A stretch of DNA of 28,206 nucleotides. It comes from a virus. Shown here in pieces: positions 27,941-28,206 of the stretch. The notes under the pieces are model-generated. The model worked only from the letters and a program-made list of their open reading frames with translations. It made no database searches and was not told the DNA's origin. Each line of letters begins with the position of its first letter. Position 1 is the first letter of the stretch. The translations under genes and the position numbers were made by a program. Where the stretch lies: positions 1 to 28,206 of IMG/VR virus record IMGVR_UViG_3300006753_000045; one strand, written 5' to 3'.

Positions 27941-28043
27941 AATAGAAATAGACTCATACTATGGAATTATCTCTGTTAGGGCGTTTTCTGACGGCAAAAG
28001 GTATGTATTAGAAAATGAGAAGTTGATCTTCAGGACTTTGTAA
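27927..28043 (+). CDS. small hypothetical protein, 38 aa
   Basis: Begins MKKPRIEIDSYYGIISVRAF and ends LIFRTL. A short beta-rich peptide, basic at the N-terminus. It overlaps the preceding gene by 14 bases in another frame and runs without a stop for its full length. No known family. Could be chance, but tight packing of early genes makes it plausible. Confidence 0.45.
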   Translation: MKKPRIEIDSYYGIISVRAFSDGKRYVLENEKLIFRTL

Positions 28044-28060
28044 AACTAATTAAATAAATT

Positions 28061-28206
28061 ATGATCAAGTGTGATAAATGCAATAGAAAAGCTAAAAAGA
28101 GAGAAAGACTTGGAAGTATAACTGATGAAAGCATATTAAAGGATCAAATGAGTACTGAAAGAGAATATGAGAAAAGGTGGAAGGAAGGCAAGTGTTCTTT
28201 TGGTGA
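28061..28206 (+). CDS. small cysteine-containing protein, cut by window end
   Basis: Begins MIKCDKCNRKAKKRERLGSI with a CxxC pair (C4, C7), then a charged helix, and reaches a third cysteine (KCSFG) just before the window ends with the frame open. An N-terminal CxxC and a later Cys suggest a zinc ribbon completed beyond the edge. A weak spacer of 17 bases separates it from the previous gene. No family can be named from the visible part. Confidence 0.6.
   Translation, partial: MIKCDKCNRKAKKRERLGSITDESILKDQMSTEREYEKRWKEGKCSFG

Noticed and set aside
1-28206. Integrase, transposase or attachment site
   Set aside because: No integrase or transposase motif and no long direct repeats at gene borders were seen; lysogeny cannot be judged from this window.

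Overview
The window is most of a podovirus-type (short-tailed) phage or prophage genome from an AT-rich bacterium. It uses the standard code: TGA, TAA and TAG all act as stops. The late genes are all on the minus strand, read right to left. They are small terminase, large terminase, portal, a small protein, scaffold-like protein, major capsid protein, an eleven-gene surface-sugar block, head-tail adaptor, several tail or fibre proteins, a LysM virion protein, a 1390-residue polyvalent virion protein, an XhlA-like protein, an N-acetylmuramoyl-L-alanine amidase and a holin. I find no tape measure, sheath or tube gene, and the adaptor follows the head genes, so I infer a podovirus. The host cannot be named. 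The perosamine-type sugar genes hint at a Gram-negative host with O-antigen, but that is inference.

Left edge (1-780): two plus-strand genes, a truncated DNA methyltransferase and a VRR-NUC nuclease. They meet the late operon at a symmetric bidirectional terminator (731-765). Right edge (26.8-28.2 kb): a strong sigma70-like promoter with a palindromic operator in its spacer drives small plus-strand early genes. Two of these genes are preceded by related, highly structured leader elements. If the molecule is circular or permuted, the left plus-strand genes could be the far end of the same early region.

The sugar block (12.3-20.4 kb) sits inside the late operon between the capsid and adaptor genes. 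It holds GDP-mannose 4,6-dehydratase, a perosamine-synthase-type aminotransferase and a formyltransferase: together the steps from GDP-mannose to GDP-N-formylperosamine. It also has four glycosyltransferases, two methyltransferases, a dehydrogenase-like protein and a Com-family zinc finger. The genes are tightly packed with short overlaps and end at an intrinsic terminator preceded by two hairpins. The likely job is late remodelling of a host surface glycan, or decoration of the virion.

The least explained regions are: (a) about 740 bases between the small- and large-terminase reading frames, with a predicted three-way-junction RNA or packaging-site structure and several tiny genes; and (b) the paired leaders at 27108-27248 and 27648-27778, which share stem sequences with a compensatory base change and mutually exclusive folds. 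All structures were found by eye and none has been energy-scored.
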